From Paragordius varius (Eukaryota; Nematomorpha), in the NCBI GenBank assembly GCA_964247055.1, contig OZ176056.1, forward strand, positions 3,782,001 to 3,846,000: 64,000 bases of DNA, in the 5' to 3' direction. Shown here piece after piece: positions 11,450-22,744 of the stretch (position 1 is its first letter; every line of letters starts with the position of its first letter). The notes under the pieces are model-generated. The model did no database searches. It was not told where the DNA came from and saw nothing but the letters and a program-made list of their open reading frames with translations. The position numbers and the translations under genes are program-made.

Positions 11450-12790
11450 GACTGTTTGTCAAATTATTGTTAGAAAAGTTTTACATAATACGTCTAGCAA
11501 GATCTGTTCCAAATTAATTCACAACTGAATAACAACTCCACTCCATCGATCTTGTTACTAAAATTGCCGTTTTGGTGATGAGTGGATGTAAAACACAACA
11601 AATAATATGATAACGTATGTAAATGGTTATATCAAAAAAGCTAGAATTGCCTAGCAAAATCCACTTCTAATTTATTCTTATCTAGAATATAAGTAACTTA
11701 CAATCCTTCTATCTTTTTACGGAAAATCGACGGCTTCGCTGATGAGTGGATATGAAACACAATAGAACGTTAAGGTTTATAGTTACAAAAAAAAAATTAG
11801 CCTTGTCTTATATTAAACCGTCTCGCAAAATCTGTTTCCAATTTATTCTCCTTTCGAATAACACCAACATTCACTCCATCTATCTTGTTACTGAATATTG
11901 GCGGTTTTGGTGATAAGTGGATGTAAAACACATTAAATAATACGATAACGTATGTAGATAGTTATATCAAAATCAAGCTGACCAACTTACATTAAATCGT
12001 CTAGCTTGGTTTCCAATTTATTCTCAACTCATAACAAAAATATCTTGTTACAGAAAATTGGCGGCTTCAATGATGAGTGGGTGTAAAATACAATAAAACC
12101 CTAAGTTTGATCGTTATAAGAAAATTAAATAAGCCAAGTCTAACAATAAACCGTCCATCAAAATCTATTTCCAATCAAATTTCAACATGAATAACAACGG
12201 ATTTCAGTCCATCTATCTTGTTATTAAATATTGGAGGTTTTGGTGATAAGTGGATGTGAAACACAATATAAGGTCATTATTACAATAAAATCAAATTAGC
12301 CAAGCTTTCATTAAACCGTCTAACAAATCTGTTTCCAATTTATCCCCAACTCGAATAAAACCAACATTCACTCCATCTATCTTGCTACTGATTATTGGCG
12401 GTTTTGGTGATGAGTGGATGTAAAACACATAGAATGTTAAGGTCATCGTTAAAGGAAAATTAAATTAGCTAAGCCTTACATTAAACCGTCCAGCAAAATT
12501 GTGTTCAATTTTATTCTCAACTCAAATAACAGAAACTTTCCCTCTATCTTGTTACGGAAAATTGGTTACTTTGTGATGAGTGAATGCAAAACACAATAGA
12601 ACTTTTAGGTCATCGTTACAAAAAAAACAAATTAGCCAAATTACATTAAACCGCCCGCATCTGTTTCCAATTTATTCTCAACTCATAACAAACTCCATCT
12701 ATCTTGTTACTGAAAATTGACGGCTTCGGTGATAAGTGTTAAAACACAATAAAAGGCTAAGTTCGATCCTTACATGAAAAACGTAGAAAC
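11450..12790 (+). repeat. Satellite-like tandem array, eight units of ~165 bp
   Basis: Each unit contains TTACATTAAACCGTCTAGCA (variants), CTGTTTCCAATTTATTCTC, CACTCCATCTATCTTGTTAC, TTGGCGGTTTTGGTGATGAG, TGGATGTAAAACACAATA and AAATTAGCCAAGC. The ATCTTGTTAC anchor occurs near 11549, 11711 (variant), 11883, 12045, 12217, 12381, 12546 and 12693, which gives the period. Units differ from one another by several percent or more, so the array is not recent. No open frame runs through it. It ends just before a LINE 3' fragment. Confidence 0.85.
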
Positions 12791-12825
12791 AGACAAATAT
12801 TTTTTTTTAAAAATACATCCATTTA

Positions 12826-13160
12826 ACTAGAATCTCTATAAAGCAGGAATACGACCATCTGTAACCTATGGTTCTGAAACTTGGACATTAAACAAAAATT
12901 CAAACAAAAGTCCAAACTAGGGATGAATCGAAAGCTGCTTCCGTAAAAAACCGATAAAATTGAGTACATCATTTAAACCAATAGACTGCGACTCTACGGG
13001 CATATTCACAGAAGAGACGCAACTTACCCTTTAACCTTAACTTTAATGTTGATGGCAAAAGAAGAAGGGGCGACCACTTATGTATATATATAAATCCTGA
13101 GACAACGTAGTCTTACCACAAAACATTGTAAGAATCGTAAGTTGTGGCTAGAATTAGTTC
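12826..13160 (+). mobile_element. RTE-like LINE, short decayed 3' coding fragment
   Basis: The plus strand reads LYKAGIRPSVTYGSETWTLN and, after some decay, RLYGHIHRRDATYP-like sequence, the C-terminal region that follows the reverse transcriptase in RTE/craniofacial-protein-2-like LINEs. The same YKAGIRPxxxYGSxTW block is seen in the long copy at 22.7-26.3 kb. Only about 330 bp remain. It directly abuts the satellite array. Confidence 0.65.
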
Positions 13161-13634
13161 GCCTTACCTACCTGTACTTTTTTAAATTTTGATTTTTCCC
13201 ATATTTATTTACAATTGCAAATATCAATGATTTTGTTAACAATTTCGTCTCTATTTCAAACTTCTCACAAAACTTTGACATATATAAAAAAATCAAGTTT
13301 AAGACAGTGGTCATCATACAAATTATAATTTATCATCCCCGTATAATTTATCATCCCCGTATAATTTATTTTTAACCAGAATTAATTTAGTAAATAATAA
13401 TCTTCTGTCAATCCTTTTTCATATATTATAAAAAACATTCAAATGCAGGATATTGGTTGATTTTATTATCAGCTGTTTGTATCAATAATGTTTTGGAGCT
13501 ATCTGAATTTGGGACTAAAAGAAAATTCCGATAATTCTTAGTTTTTCTAATACACGAGAAAGGGGTTTGATAATTAAAGTTTAACCGAAACAACCTTCAA
13601 AACAGTACTTTGCTAATTACTAAAAGCTCCAGGG

Positions 13635-13923
13635 CAGAGGTGTTTAGCATACGTGGCTTCTCGGGATGCATTTTTGCATAAAAAATTCCGGCCGCATTCG
13701 CAAAATATATGGAAAAAAAATATTTTAAAACATAAGACTGTTAAAACTCTTATTTATTTTAACAATTTTTGCTATTCCTTGCCGAAATTCGGAAACGTTT
13801 ATTCAGAAAATTTGTTTAAGAAATCAATTTTACTTAGATTTTTAAATTTTGTATTTGAAACTTCTCCCGAAAACATTTTGGACGGTCGCATGCGGCCAGC
13901 GGGCAGGGAGTTGGATACCCTTG
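13635..13923. repeat. hAT-type MITE with 8-bp target duplication
   Basis: Ends are CAGAGGTGTTTAGCATACG and, inverted, CAAGGGTATCCAACTCCCT, with GGCCGC just inside both. The flanks are CTCCAGGG (13627-13634) and CTCTAGGG (13924-13931), an 8-bp target duplication with one difference, as expected of hAT. The open frame 13653-13964 is a by-product of this repeat, not a gene. Confidence 0.65.
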
Positions 13924-14764
13924 CTCTAGGGTATCCCAAAATGCCATCGCCTACAAAAAAATGAAAATGTAATAAACGGTTAAGGAAACCACTTCTACTC
14001 ATTAATAAATTTTAGAGGGCCAATAAAATATTTTTCTTGTCTCAACGGCCATAATACCGATAAAATTCACAGAGCTGTTTGACTCGTTTGCAGATATTGA
14101 CATGTATTTCTAAAATATAATGAATACAGGGCCATAAAAAAGCATTTTTAGATTCGCATGACAGTGAGCCGCGGTTTGAGTTACATTGAGTGAAAATCTG
14201 GTTCTTTATTAACACTCCGATATTGGGGTAAGCGACCCTAAATCACCTTTCAATTGATATTCTTGAAAAACTACTAAAGGGACAATTCCAATCAAATTTT
14301 TAAATTATAAATAAGCCAAAAAAAATTATTAGTTAGAAAAAAAACAAAATGGCTAAATCAGTTTATATCAAGTTTTTTTATATCTTTTTCATATTTCGGC
14401 TTGTCATTATTTAAGGGAAAACTTTTATGGTTTCAATTTATTCCATTGAAATAATTAATTTAAAACAGGCCTGAGGTCATAATTGACCCCAATTGGTATT
14501 GTATTGTTTACAAGTGTTTAAACAATACGTTGATTTTACATAACATATTACAGCCAGTGTTTATCCCCTTATGAAGTTTTAATACCCAAATATGGAGTCA
14601 CTTAAGTAATATTTGTTGAGCATGTTTAACTTGAAAAATAAAATTTTAAATGAAATTTTTTCGTTAGAAACGGGAGATGAAACGTTATTGTGAATCATTT
14701 AACAATCACTTGTAAAAAAATTCTCAAATGTCCAAAAATTAAAGTTAAATAATATATATATATA
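13924..14764. other. Gene-free stretch with a possible distant MITE relative
   Basis: Bases about 14150-14185 (AGTGAGCCGCGGTTTGAGTT) resemble the tip of the hAT family seen at 59.2 kb. Bases about 14211-14500 begin with AACACTCCGATATTGGGGTA and end with CAGGCCTGAGGTC and TGACCCCAATTGG, reminiscent of the palindrome-ended MITE family but strongly diverged. No coding signal. Confidence 0.35.
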
Positions 14765-15945
14765 CTGTGTGCAAAAAAGAGGGTTAATTTTTTTTAAAAA
14801 AAATTTTTTTTCATGAGATAGCTTATGACCAGTGAATTCATTTGCCGCAAAAATTTTAATTTGTGAGAAAATCGAAATCGGCAAAGTGAAAATTAAGGAT
14901 AGTTAAGGATAATTTAAAAATAATCATAAAATTATGGTTTATTTATTTAGGAGATATTTTCGATATATCAATAGCCTAAAATCATATAGTTAGGGTTTCT
15001 ATAAAATCTCAGTTCAAATGGCGTGTTACTTTAAACCCACTTAAAAGTCAAGAAAATTTTAGGTATATTAAAATATTTTTTTAATAATTTATTAGCTAAA
15101 CTCACTATTAAAATCTTAACATTGATAATTTATTCAGAAAAAATACTTCTATATCAAAATAGAGCTAAATAATATTGATTTTTATTTTTTCATTTTTTGT
15201 CATCTGATTTATGAGTGTATCAAAAATTTATACTGTTTAATTTTGGAATCTTACATGAGTGGGAGTTATAAAGTATATAATATGGAAAAGAGGATTAAAA
15301 GTAGTGGAATATCAATCAACAATCCTTATAAATCCCTGTAACAAGTTTGTTTTAACACAAATAAATATTTTTACTTGGATATGCACAGATTTTTGGTTAA
15401 TTTTCCACTACTTCGCTCATGTGAAATTCCATTAGACAGTAAATTTTTTATATTCATGAAACAGATGATAAAAAATGAAAAAAATAAAAAACAATATATT
15501 TGATTTTATTTGATATAGAAGTTTATTTTACTGAAAAAATATGAATGTTAAGATTTTAATAGTGAATTTTGGTAATAAATAATTAAAAAAAATTATTTTA
15601 GTATAGTTTCATTAAATTTATTTTGTCTTTTAAAATAAAAGAAAAACGTCATCTTTTGACCTGAAATTTTATAGAAACCCTAATATGATTTTAGGTTATT
15701 CATATATTGAAAATATCTCCTAAAATGATAATTAACCATATTCAACGTTTATCATTATTTTTTGAATTATACTTATTATCTTAATTTTCACTTTTAGCCC
15801 AATGTAATTTTCTCTCAATATTTCAAAAACTAGGTCGTTAACAAATAAAAATTTTTACGGCAAGTGAATACGCTGGTCATAAGCTATCTCGTGAAAGACA
15901 AATTATTTTGTTAAAATTTTTTGCGCATAGTGTATATATAAACGT
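14765..15945. repeat. Foldback element: ~1.2-kb near-complete inverted repeat
   Basis: The left end ATACTGTGTGCAAAAAAGAG matches the inverse of the right end CTTTTTTGCGCATAGTGTAT region. Matches continue inward: AGATAGCTTATGACCAGTGA against the inverse of TGGTCATAAGCTATCT, AGGGTTTCTATAAAAT against ATTTTATAGAAACCCT, AGGAGATATTTTCGATATAT against ATATTGAAAATATCTCCT, CACTATTAAAATCTTAACAT against ATGTTAAGATTTTAATAGTG, and TTTTTTGTCATCTGATTTAT against the inverse of ATGAAACAGATGATAAAAAA. Arms are about 550 bp each with a loop of roughly 100 bp near 15,330. Flanking TA and the CAGTGTGTGCAAAA-like ends suggest a Tc1/mariner-type non-autonomous element. No coding sequence. Confidence 0.8.
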
Positions 15946-17169
15946 GAAATTCTGCTAAAATAAGAATAGACAACATTTTTTCATTTTCTGATATTAATTA
16001 ACTATCATTTTAACAGTAAATCTGAAATAAAAATCATAATTCCACCTAATAATTTTTTATAGAAAATATCCCACAAATGCCCATCTGTAATATGTCATTT
16101 GAATGAGTAATTCGAAAACTCTATAAAATGCATACTAATATGTTTTTCAGATAGTTAATATTGGACATAGAGCGACAAACCCTCGATGCGAGAGCCTTTT
16201 TCATAATTAATATATTTTTAAAAACTTTGTGTAGATGTCAATTAATCCCCAAAAGAGATAACACAAGAAATTTTTTTTGATTAAAACGCTTATTTATTGC
16301 TTTTATATCATTCCAAACAGCCATTTTTAATTTTATATTTTTTAAAAAAATACCGTCATATTAATATTAATTATTTTCTTTAAAAGCTTATAATTTCCAA
16401 ATTTTAAAATCTAGAAGTATAGTTATAGGTATCTTGATCTGTTATAGCCATTATGTAAAAAATTTACATTTATAACTCTGCATTTTAGTATCCACTAGGT
16501 AAAATATTATGATAATAATAATTTTTATTATTAAAAAAGCAAACCAAAAGCTTTTTGATTTATTTTAAATTAAATACTATAACCCTAATATTTATATTAA
16601 AATAATTTACATGATTCAGTTTTTTGCGCTCTTTCGAATGATATAAAATACATGGCTCTATATTTAATAAAATTTTGAGTTATAAAAATTTTCTATAAAT
16701 ACTAATATTAATAAAATTAGGTATTAGACTAATTTTTTTCAGATATACAATTTATGTGCTTTAATGATATAAATTTTAAATTTACAAGAATGGCACTTAA
16801 AAAAAGTTAAAATTTGTTGTTTAGTGTAATAAATCACATCAATGATAGAAACCATACCGGGTGATATTTTATACTTTTCAATATTACTTTGAGTTTAATA
16901 TAATCAAGTCAAATATAAAATTTCTGATACACTTTTTCATAGACTTGAATTTCGAGACAAACGTCAAATAAATCATTTTAGTTTTTCTCTATTTTATGCG
17001 CATTCCATATGTGTTTTAAAACTATTTACAATACATTAATGTTTTAAGACTATTGTCTTTAACTTTTTCAGAGATGGTCATGTGATTTAAATTTCTTTAT
17101 TTTCAAAAATATATTTTAATTTATCCGTGTTGCCAACAAAACAATGTTTGTTTTTTTTTTCATTTTGAA
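15946..17169. other. Gene-free stretch before the small secreted-protein candidate
   Basis: A+T-rich, no exon or repeat family recognised. The promoter of the downstream candidate should lie here but shows no readable element. Confidence 0.35.
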
Positions 17170-20100
17170 ATGATTATCCAAATCATAACATCCATATTAA
17201 TATTAATCATTGGTTTTCCATCCATAAAATCATATTATACTACTCCTCGAAATTTATATTCGGCGAAACAAAATTTTAACACCAAGTATTTAAAGCCAGA
17301 ACCCTGTTACAGTTATGCATGTTCTGATCAAGACTATGATATCATTAAATACAATCGTAACCGAATAACAACTTTTGATGCAGGTATGATTTTATTCCTT
17401 GCCTAATATTTTATAAAAGTAATCTCATAAGTATAAATTCTTAGTATACTAAAAAATTATGGTATATATAATATTATACGGATAAGAAGATTCATTATAT
17501 GACAAAAGACTTTTAACACTTGGATACAATACATTCATTTTAGTCCTTCGATTGTTAAATACCACAGGCCTGTTTAAAATAAAATTCCTTAATAATATGG
17601 AAGGAATCGAAACCATGGCAAAATTTTGCAATTATATAACATCAATAAACCGAAATATATAAAAAAATTTATTCAAAAATACTTGATATTACTTATTTTA
17701 AGCTAAAACCGAAAGGTAAAAATTTAGTCAACTTGACATATGTGCAATGGTAAAATTAAAAAATAATGCAAAATAAACCGCTTTTCTATTTCTATCAAAG
17801 TTAGATGTAATTTATATAAAAAATTAGCTTTAATTTTACCTTCAAAATTAAATGAAGACGATATTTTTCAAAAAATTTTTAAAATAAAAATGGCGTCGAA
17901 GTAGTTTGACATGGAACTTTTTTTTAACAAAATTTTATTTAGATATTTTCATATTTATATAATTTTTATTAGGATAGAAGTATAAATTTAAATTGGGACC
18001 GTTTCCTCCAGTAGTTTTTAAGAATCCTAACTCAAATTTAGTCTGGGGTATTCAGATACCCCAATTTGAATCGAAGTGTTAAAACGCTAATTAAAATTTG
18101 ATTTTGTAAATATAATTTATAATAAAATAGAGTTAATAATTGGATATACAATTAATTAGGTTGCAAATGGATTTGAGTATTATATAAAAAAAATGAATAA
18201 AGTATGGTATCTTCTGAAAAATTCCCTAATGAGTTTTATCTGTAAAATTCTAATTTTTATGAAATTAATTTGCTAAATATATTTCTAAATTAAAAAAGCA
18301 ACAAAATGTTTGCTTGGTTATGTTGTGTTTTAATTAATTGAAATATTACATAGTGCACATAAAGTCTATAAACTGTCAATTCCATTGTACCGTTTTTCAT
18401 TCAAGAACATTTTTTCAACCAACTCAACATTTTCTCAGCCAAACGCAATATTTTAAGACAACAAAATGTTGCTCGATGAAAAATGTTGCGTTTGCCTAAA
18501 TATATTGCTTCTGAAAAATGGTATACAAAGGTTTAACATATGTATATTTTTGATTTTAAGTAAAATTGGATAAATTGAAATATACAGAAACAAAAAATAT
18601 AATATCATGATGAAATATTTTTAAGGACCAAGATAATGATGTCTTAATTGGGGCTTAGATGTTACTAAAGAAAGTAATATCAGTTGGGTATAATTTATTA
18701 TAACACAATAATGGGAAAACACAGTAATGCAATGGACTTAAAGAAGTTGTTGTTTATATAGGTTATATTTAATTCCGAGAAATGTATACGGATCTTATTA
18801 TATATTTTTATCGTGCATTAACATATACAAATTTCTGAGAATGATGAGTGTGCATTTATAAAACAGTCACGTAGTCTAAAACTTGTCACGTAGTATATAA
18901 CATGTCACGTAAAATATTAATAATAGAAAAGTATTATAAGTATGCATTGAATAGCATTGTAATATATAAAATAGAGTTATGTTTTGTTGCATATTATATA
19001 ACATCATATCAGAAAGTAATTCCATATTAATGCAAATATTGCATAGCCATAATTTGCGCCGGTGAAAGAATGCTAAACGGGCATCTCTTTATTGTTATAA
19101 ATCAAGCATAAATTTGAAATTTAAAAAATCTTGTGCTTTTCAATATAGGGAGCCCACGGTAAGTATATACCTATTCGACTTACTTTTTACCCCAATGATG
19201 AATATTGCTCCATATTAAAATCGCAAAATAAGGCTATCACAAAAGTTTACATGCAGCATTTTAATTTGGACATGTACTAGTAATTACTGAAACGATTTTT
19301 ATGCTTTCATCAAGGTATTTTTTAGGGGTGGTTTTATACTCTTAGAACGTGAATTTATACTCATATATGTTTTATAAAACAAAATAGTAACTCCATGACT
19401 AAATAAAATTTACATTTTATTAGTTCTTGGAAAAATTTGAATCACATAGACCCTCTATATGAAAAAACTTAATTTTTGGCTATTTTTTAATTTAATATTT
19501 AAACGTCATGATCAAAAAGAATTTAGCGTATCCATTTATATTAGCAATATGTATAAAAAAATTGCTATTGTTAGGCGCTACAACTCATTTAGGAATCCTA
19601 TGAATAATGAATATATATATACGTATATAATATCATCTTGTTATTTAAAAAATTGTGCGGCCTCTAGGAATTTCGCTAAATGTAAATGAATCGAATGATA
19701 ACCAAAAAAACTGATTGATCTTTATGACAATCCATTCCTTAAGCCAATTCTTAACGTCTTCGAAATTATTGAAGTTGCTAGGGGTGCCCCATTGGTATAA
19801 GTCAGATGGCGCCATCAAAGTTAAGGATGCGAATACTATCGAAGCTATATTAGGTTCTTCACTGGTTTTGCTGTTGTAATAGAGCATAGGTAAAAAAATA
19901 CTTTACCCTGTCTTCTTGCCCGCTCCGATCATTTTTTGATTAATGCATGGTTTAATGGCTATAGTGTTGAGTGTATTATCGGTTTCGCCTGGTTTTGTCT
20001 GGATTCAAAATATCGCTCTCCAGATCCAGATCACGGTCTTCCTACCGAAGCGATTTGGTCTTATTGTAGATGAAACGGCTTCAATTAGCCACGATTTTCC

Positions 20101-21151
20101 TCTATGGATTTACAAGATAAAGCCAATACTCATCACCCATCCCAAATTCGATGTTTTATGACGTTGAAAGGTATCTTTACCATTTTCAATTTAACGTTCA
20201 TTTTAATTGTGTGGGACACATATACTAAATTTGTTTCTCTTTTCCATTGCGCGAAGACAACTATTAATTGTTTGCATGTACTACTTCTGCAAATTGTTGC
20301 CAAGTTTTCGTTGAGTCATTATCAGTTTTCTTGCACTTTAGTGTTATTCCAGTTGTGTAACAAAGCGCCCAAGCTCTCTCGCACAAAATATGACTTTAAT
20401 ATTTAGAAACCATAGCATGTTTATTGACTAGCACCTTCATTATAGGTTTCTGTCAGCAAACAAAATTTTTTAACCAACCTTTTGTCTTATGATGGCAATG
20501 CGTGCCACAAACGTTTTCTTTTGGTCACCCAATTCCACATTAATGAAGAAAAATAAGTAGCGAGTTTATGGTTTCAATTTGTGTGTGTTTGTTGTTGAAT
20601 GTAACAAATCGAGGTATGTACATAATTAATTTTCTGCGAACTTTTCTCCTATGTATCTTCTTTTAATTAACCCGTTAATTACTTGCAAATAGACCTGGCA
20701 TTTAAATATTTTAGATTGTTTGCACTGCAGTTCAATTCGATTCCACTGTCCGAATTAACAAAAATATTTATTACACCATCTGGTAATATTTAATTAAGAG
20801 CTGTGTAAATGTTAGGTTAATATATATTTGATTTTCTTTAAAATCATATTTTTTCAGCCGATAATTTGTTTTAAAGTGGTATATTGGTAAGCAGTTTATT
20901 ACATATTTTCACTTCAATTACTCCAGCTAAATCTTAAATTCCAATTTCTAATAAATAGCTTAAAACATTTTAACATCTTTTACTACATTATAATTTTTTT
21001 AACCATTAATATAAATTTGATTTTCTAAATCACATAAATAAATTCGTATTTAGCACCAAATGGCATTGGTTTAATCAGGGCCCCGACCACAAAATATGGA
21101 TACCAAGGAAAAAGGCATTTACTTGGAAAGCCTTCAAAAAATGATGGATGA
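17170..21151 (+). CDS. Candidate small secreted protein, two exons
   Basis: Exon 1 (17170-17383) begins MIIQIITSILILIIGFPSI, a clear signal peptide, and continues with a Tyr- and Asn-rich segment holding CYSYACSD. It ends GCA G|GTATGA, phase 1. A phase-matched exon is found at 21054-21151 after TATTTAG, reading APNGIGLIRAPTTKYGYQ, then GKRHLLGKPSKNDG and a stop; its base composition is visibly richer in G+C than the surroundings. The joined protein would be about 103 residues. The GKR tripeptide after YGYQ could be an amidation and cleavage site of a peptide precursor, but that is inference. The 3.7-kb intron holds a MITE and a mariner fossil. Exon 1 is the firmer part; the pairing of the two exons is a proposal, and other exons may have been missed. 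No family recognised. Confidence 0.4.
17513..18085 (+). repeat. Palindrome-ended MITE, copy A
   Basis: About 573 bp. The left end begins TTAACACTTGGATACAATAC and the right end finishes CCCCAATTTGAATCGAAGTG then TTAAAAC, with an inner right-hand hairpin GGGGTATTCAGATACCCC. The interior blocks TGATATTACTTATTTTAAGC, TCTATTTCTATCAAAGTTAG and AAAATGGCGTCGAAGTAGTT define the family. Other clear copies are at 35.16, 46.79 and 55.38 kb, decayed ones at 1.8, 38.05 and 47.3 kb. Non-coding; the open frame 17449-17631 is a by-product. Confidence 0.8.
18377..18535. repeat. Small foldback repeat
   Basis: The left part (CCATTGTACCGTTTTTCATT, then GCCAAACGCAATATTTT) and the right part (AAAAATGTTGCGTTTGCC, then CTGAAAAATGGTATACAAAG) are inverted relatives. 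About 160 bp. No target duplication could be defined. Confidence 0.4.
18541..19640. other. Intron interior without recognised exons
   Basis: Contains three near-regular copies of GTCACGTA (about 18,866, 18,886 and 18,906) in a 20-bp spacing. At 19,148-19,158 the string ATAG, GGAGCCCACG, GTAAGTAT looks like a 10-nt exon between good splice sites, but this may be chance. Otherwise nothing seen. Confidence 0.3.
19645..20410 (-). mobile_element. Mariner-family transposase fossil
   Basis: Read on the minus strand the segment shows the order of a mariner transposase: a VPHxLNER-like stretch near 20,220, GDEYWLYLVNP near 20,120, PNRFGRKTVIWIW near 20,050, KPGETDN near 19,985, then LTLMAPSDLYQ and FNNFEDVKNWLKEWI near 19,750-19,830, which match the LAPSDYxLF and FxxFEDxxxWLxEW blocks. 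It has several frame changes and stops and is dead. Terminal repeats were not identified. It sits in the intron of the small secreted-protein candidate. Confidence 0.65.
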
Positions 21152-22744
21152 AAATTTAAACATTTTATTAAATTAAATTATGTTTGCAGATTATTTGAAA
21201 ATGTTAATTTAATTTTAAAATTTCCATGCCTAATAAATTCAGCGCATAAAATCCATTTACATTCATTCCAAGTAACGAAATTAACTGATCGAATGTATAA
21301 TAGGAGGAAAAGTTTATTTAAATATAGATTTGGACTTTTTTGATATTCAATTAGTGAAATTTTTCACGTGGTCACGACTCGCGTGAAATAACACGAAATA
21401 TATTTAACGGTTTAAACATTTTGTTGGGATATGTTAAAATAAATTATCTTATAATACGTTATAGAAAGCGTAATTAACGATTTGTTAAACCCATAAGAAC
21501 ACCTTTAGCGTTTTTATAATAAATATTTCGAATTTCATAAATTTTGGGATACCTTTCTATGTTTTCTAAACTATATTTTAATATATAATGAATAATGCGC
21601 TTTCAGAACCAAACAGAATTAAATGATCCAACGCTGATTACTAAAAATATAAAAAACTAAAAATTAATGAAACATGTATCATAGCCTATATACAATTCAA
21701 GTTCAACATAAACGTACTGCACCCTAATAATTTTGTATGTTTCATGGTTAAACTCGTACTTTAAAAGTATTATTTGAATATTTGCATTATTAGGTAGGTC
21801 GCCGGACTCACCCCGAAACTACGCAATTTTTCCATCATGACTGTCAGCCCTGGGCAGGCGAGTGTTAAAGCCTTCACATGTCCGGATACAATTTAGTCTT
21901 TGCCCTTTAATAAAAAAGGATAAAAGAGACTCTAAACTGTATATTTTATTGAATTAACAAATTTTTGAATGACCTGATAAAAAATTTACCAAAGTTTTAT
22001 GCGTACAAAGATTTTTATTTATAACTTCTAAGATTAATGAAATAATAAAATTAATTAAACAATTATATTTTACTGATGGATGATCCACAAATAAAATATA
22101 ATTTATTAAATTGTGATAAATAATCTCATATATATTTATAATATAAATATTATATTTTTGTCAAAAATCAAATAATTATACAATCTTAATTAATAAATTA
22201 TATTAAAACATCGTTGAATGAAAAAAAATTGTTTTAAAAGAAATATCAATAAAAAGCAAAACTTGTTTCCAACTGATCGCATTCTAGATTTTAAAAATAT
22301 GGAATATATACCCCAACCAAGATTTATATCGGAAAGTATTATCCAAAAAACAGTAATAACTTTAATATGATTAAAATAAATAATTGCTGGAAAACATAAA
22401 TTGTTTTGTAATTTAATAACAATTTTTAGAAATGTAATTTTTTATATGCATTCTTATACATTCATAATTTTTATCAGCGATGTTTCAATTGATTAATTAA
22501 ATAAGATTCTACATTTTTTTAGTGTTTCCCTGACAATGATATAATATTCATATCGGAATATTTAATCTCATACCCAAAAAAATCTATTTTCTATAGTTAA
22601 TTTACAATTAAATTGTAAAATGTTTTAAATAGGAAAAAAACATGGTAATTATCCCGTATCAAAAAATTGCTTTTTTGCACATTGAATTTATACAAATTAT
22701 AATAAACAGCATCTAAATATTAGTAACCTGTTCATATGTGGCAG
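21152..22744. other. Gene-free stretch with one G+C-rich island
   Basis: Bases about 21,792-21,900 (CGCCGGACTCACCCCGAAAC through CCCTGGGCAGGCGAG) stand out as G+C-richer and look like the non-coding end of a LINE, but no coding part is attached. The rest is A+T-rich with nothing recognisable. Confidence 0.35.

Noticed and set aside
13653-13964. 103-codon open frame
   Set aside because: It coincides with a hAT-type MITE that has its own target duplication; an overlapping opposite frame is also open, as expected for a repeat.
19148-19158. A 10-nt microexon between ATAG and GTAAGTAT
   Set aside because: It would change the phase needed for the terminal exon at 21,054, and such strings occur by chance in this composition; left as a remark only.
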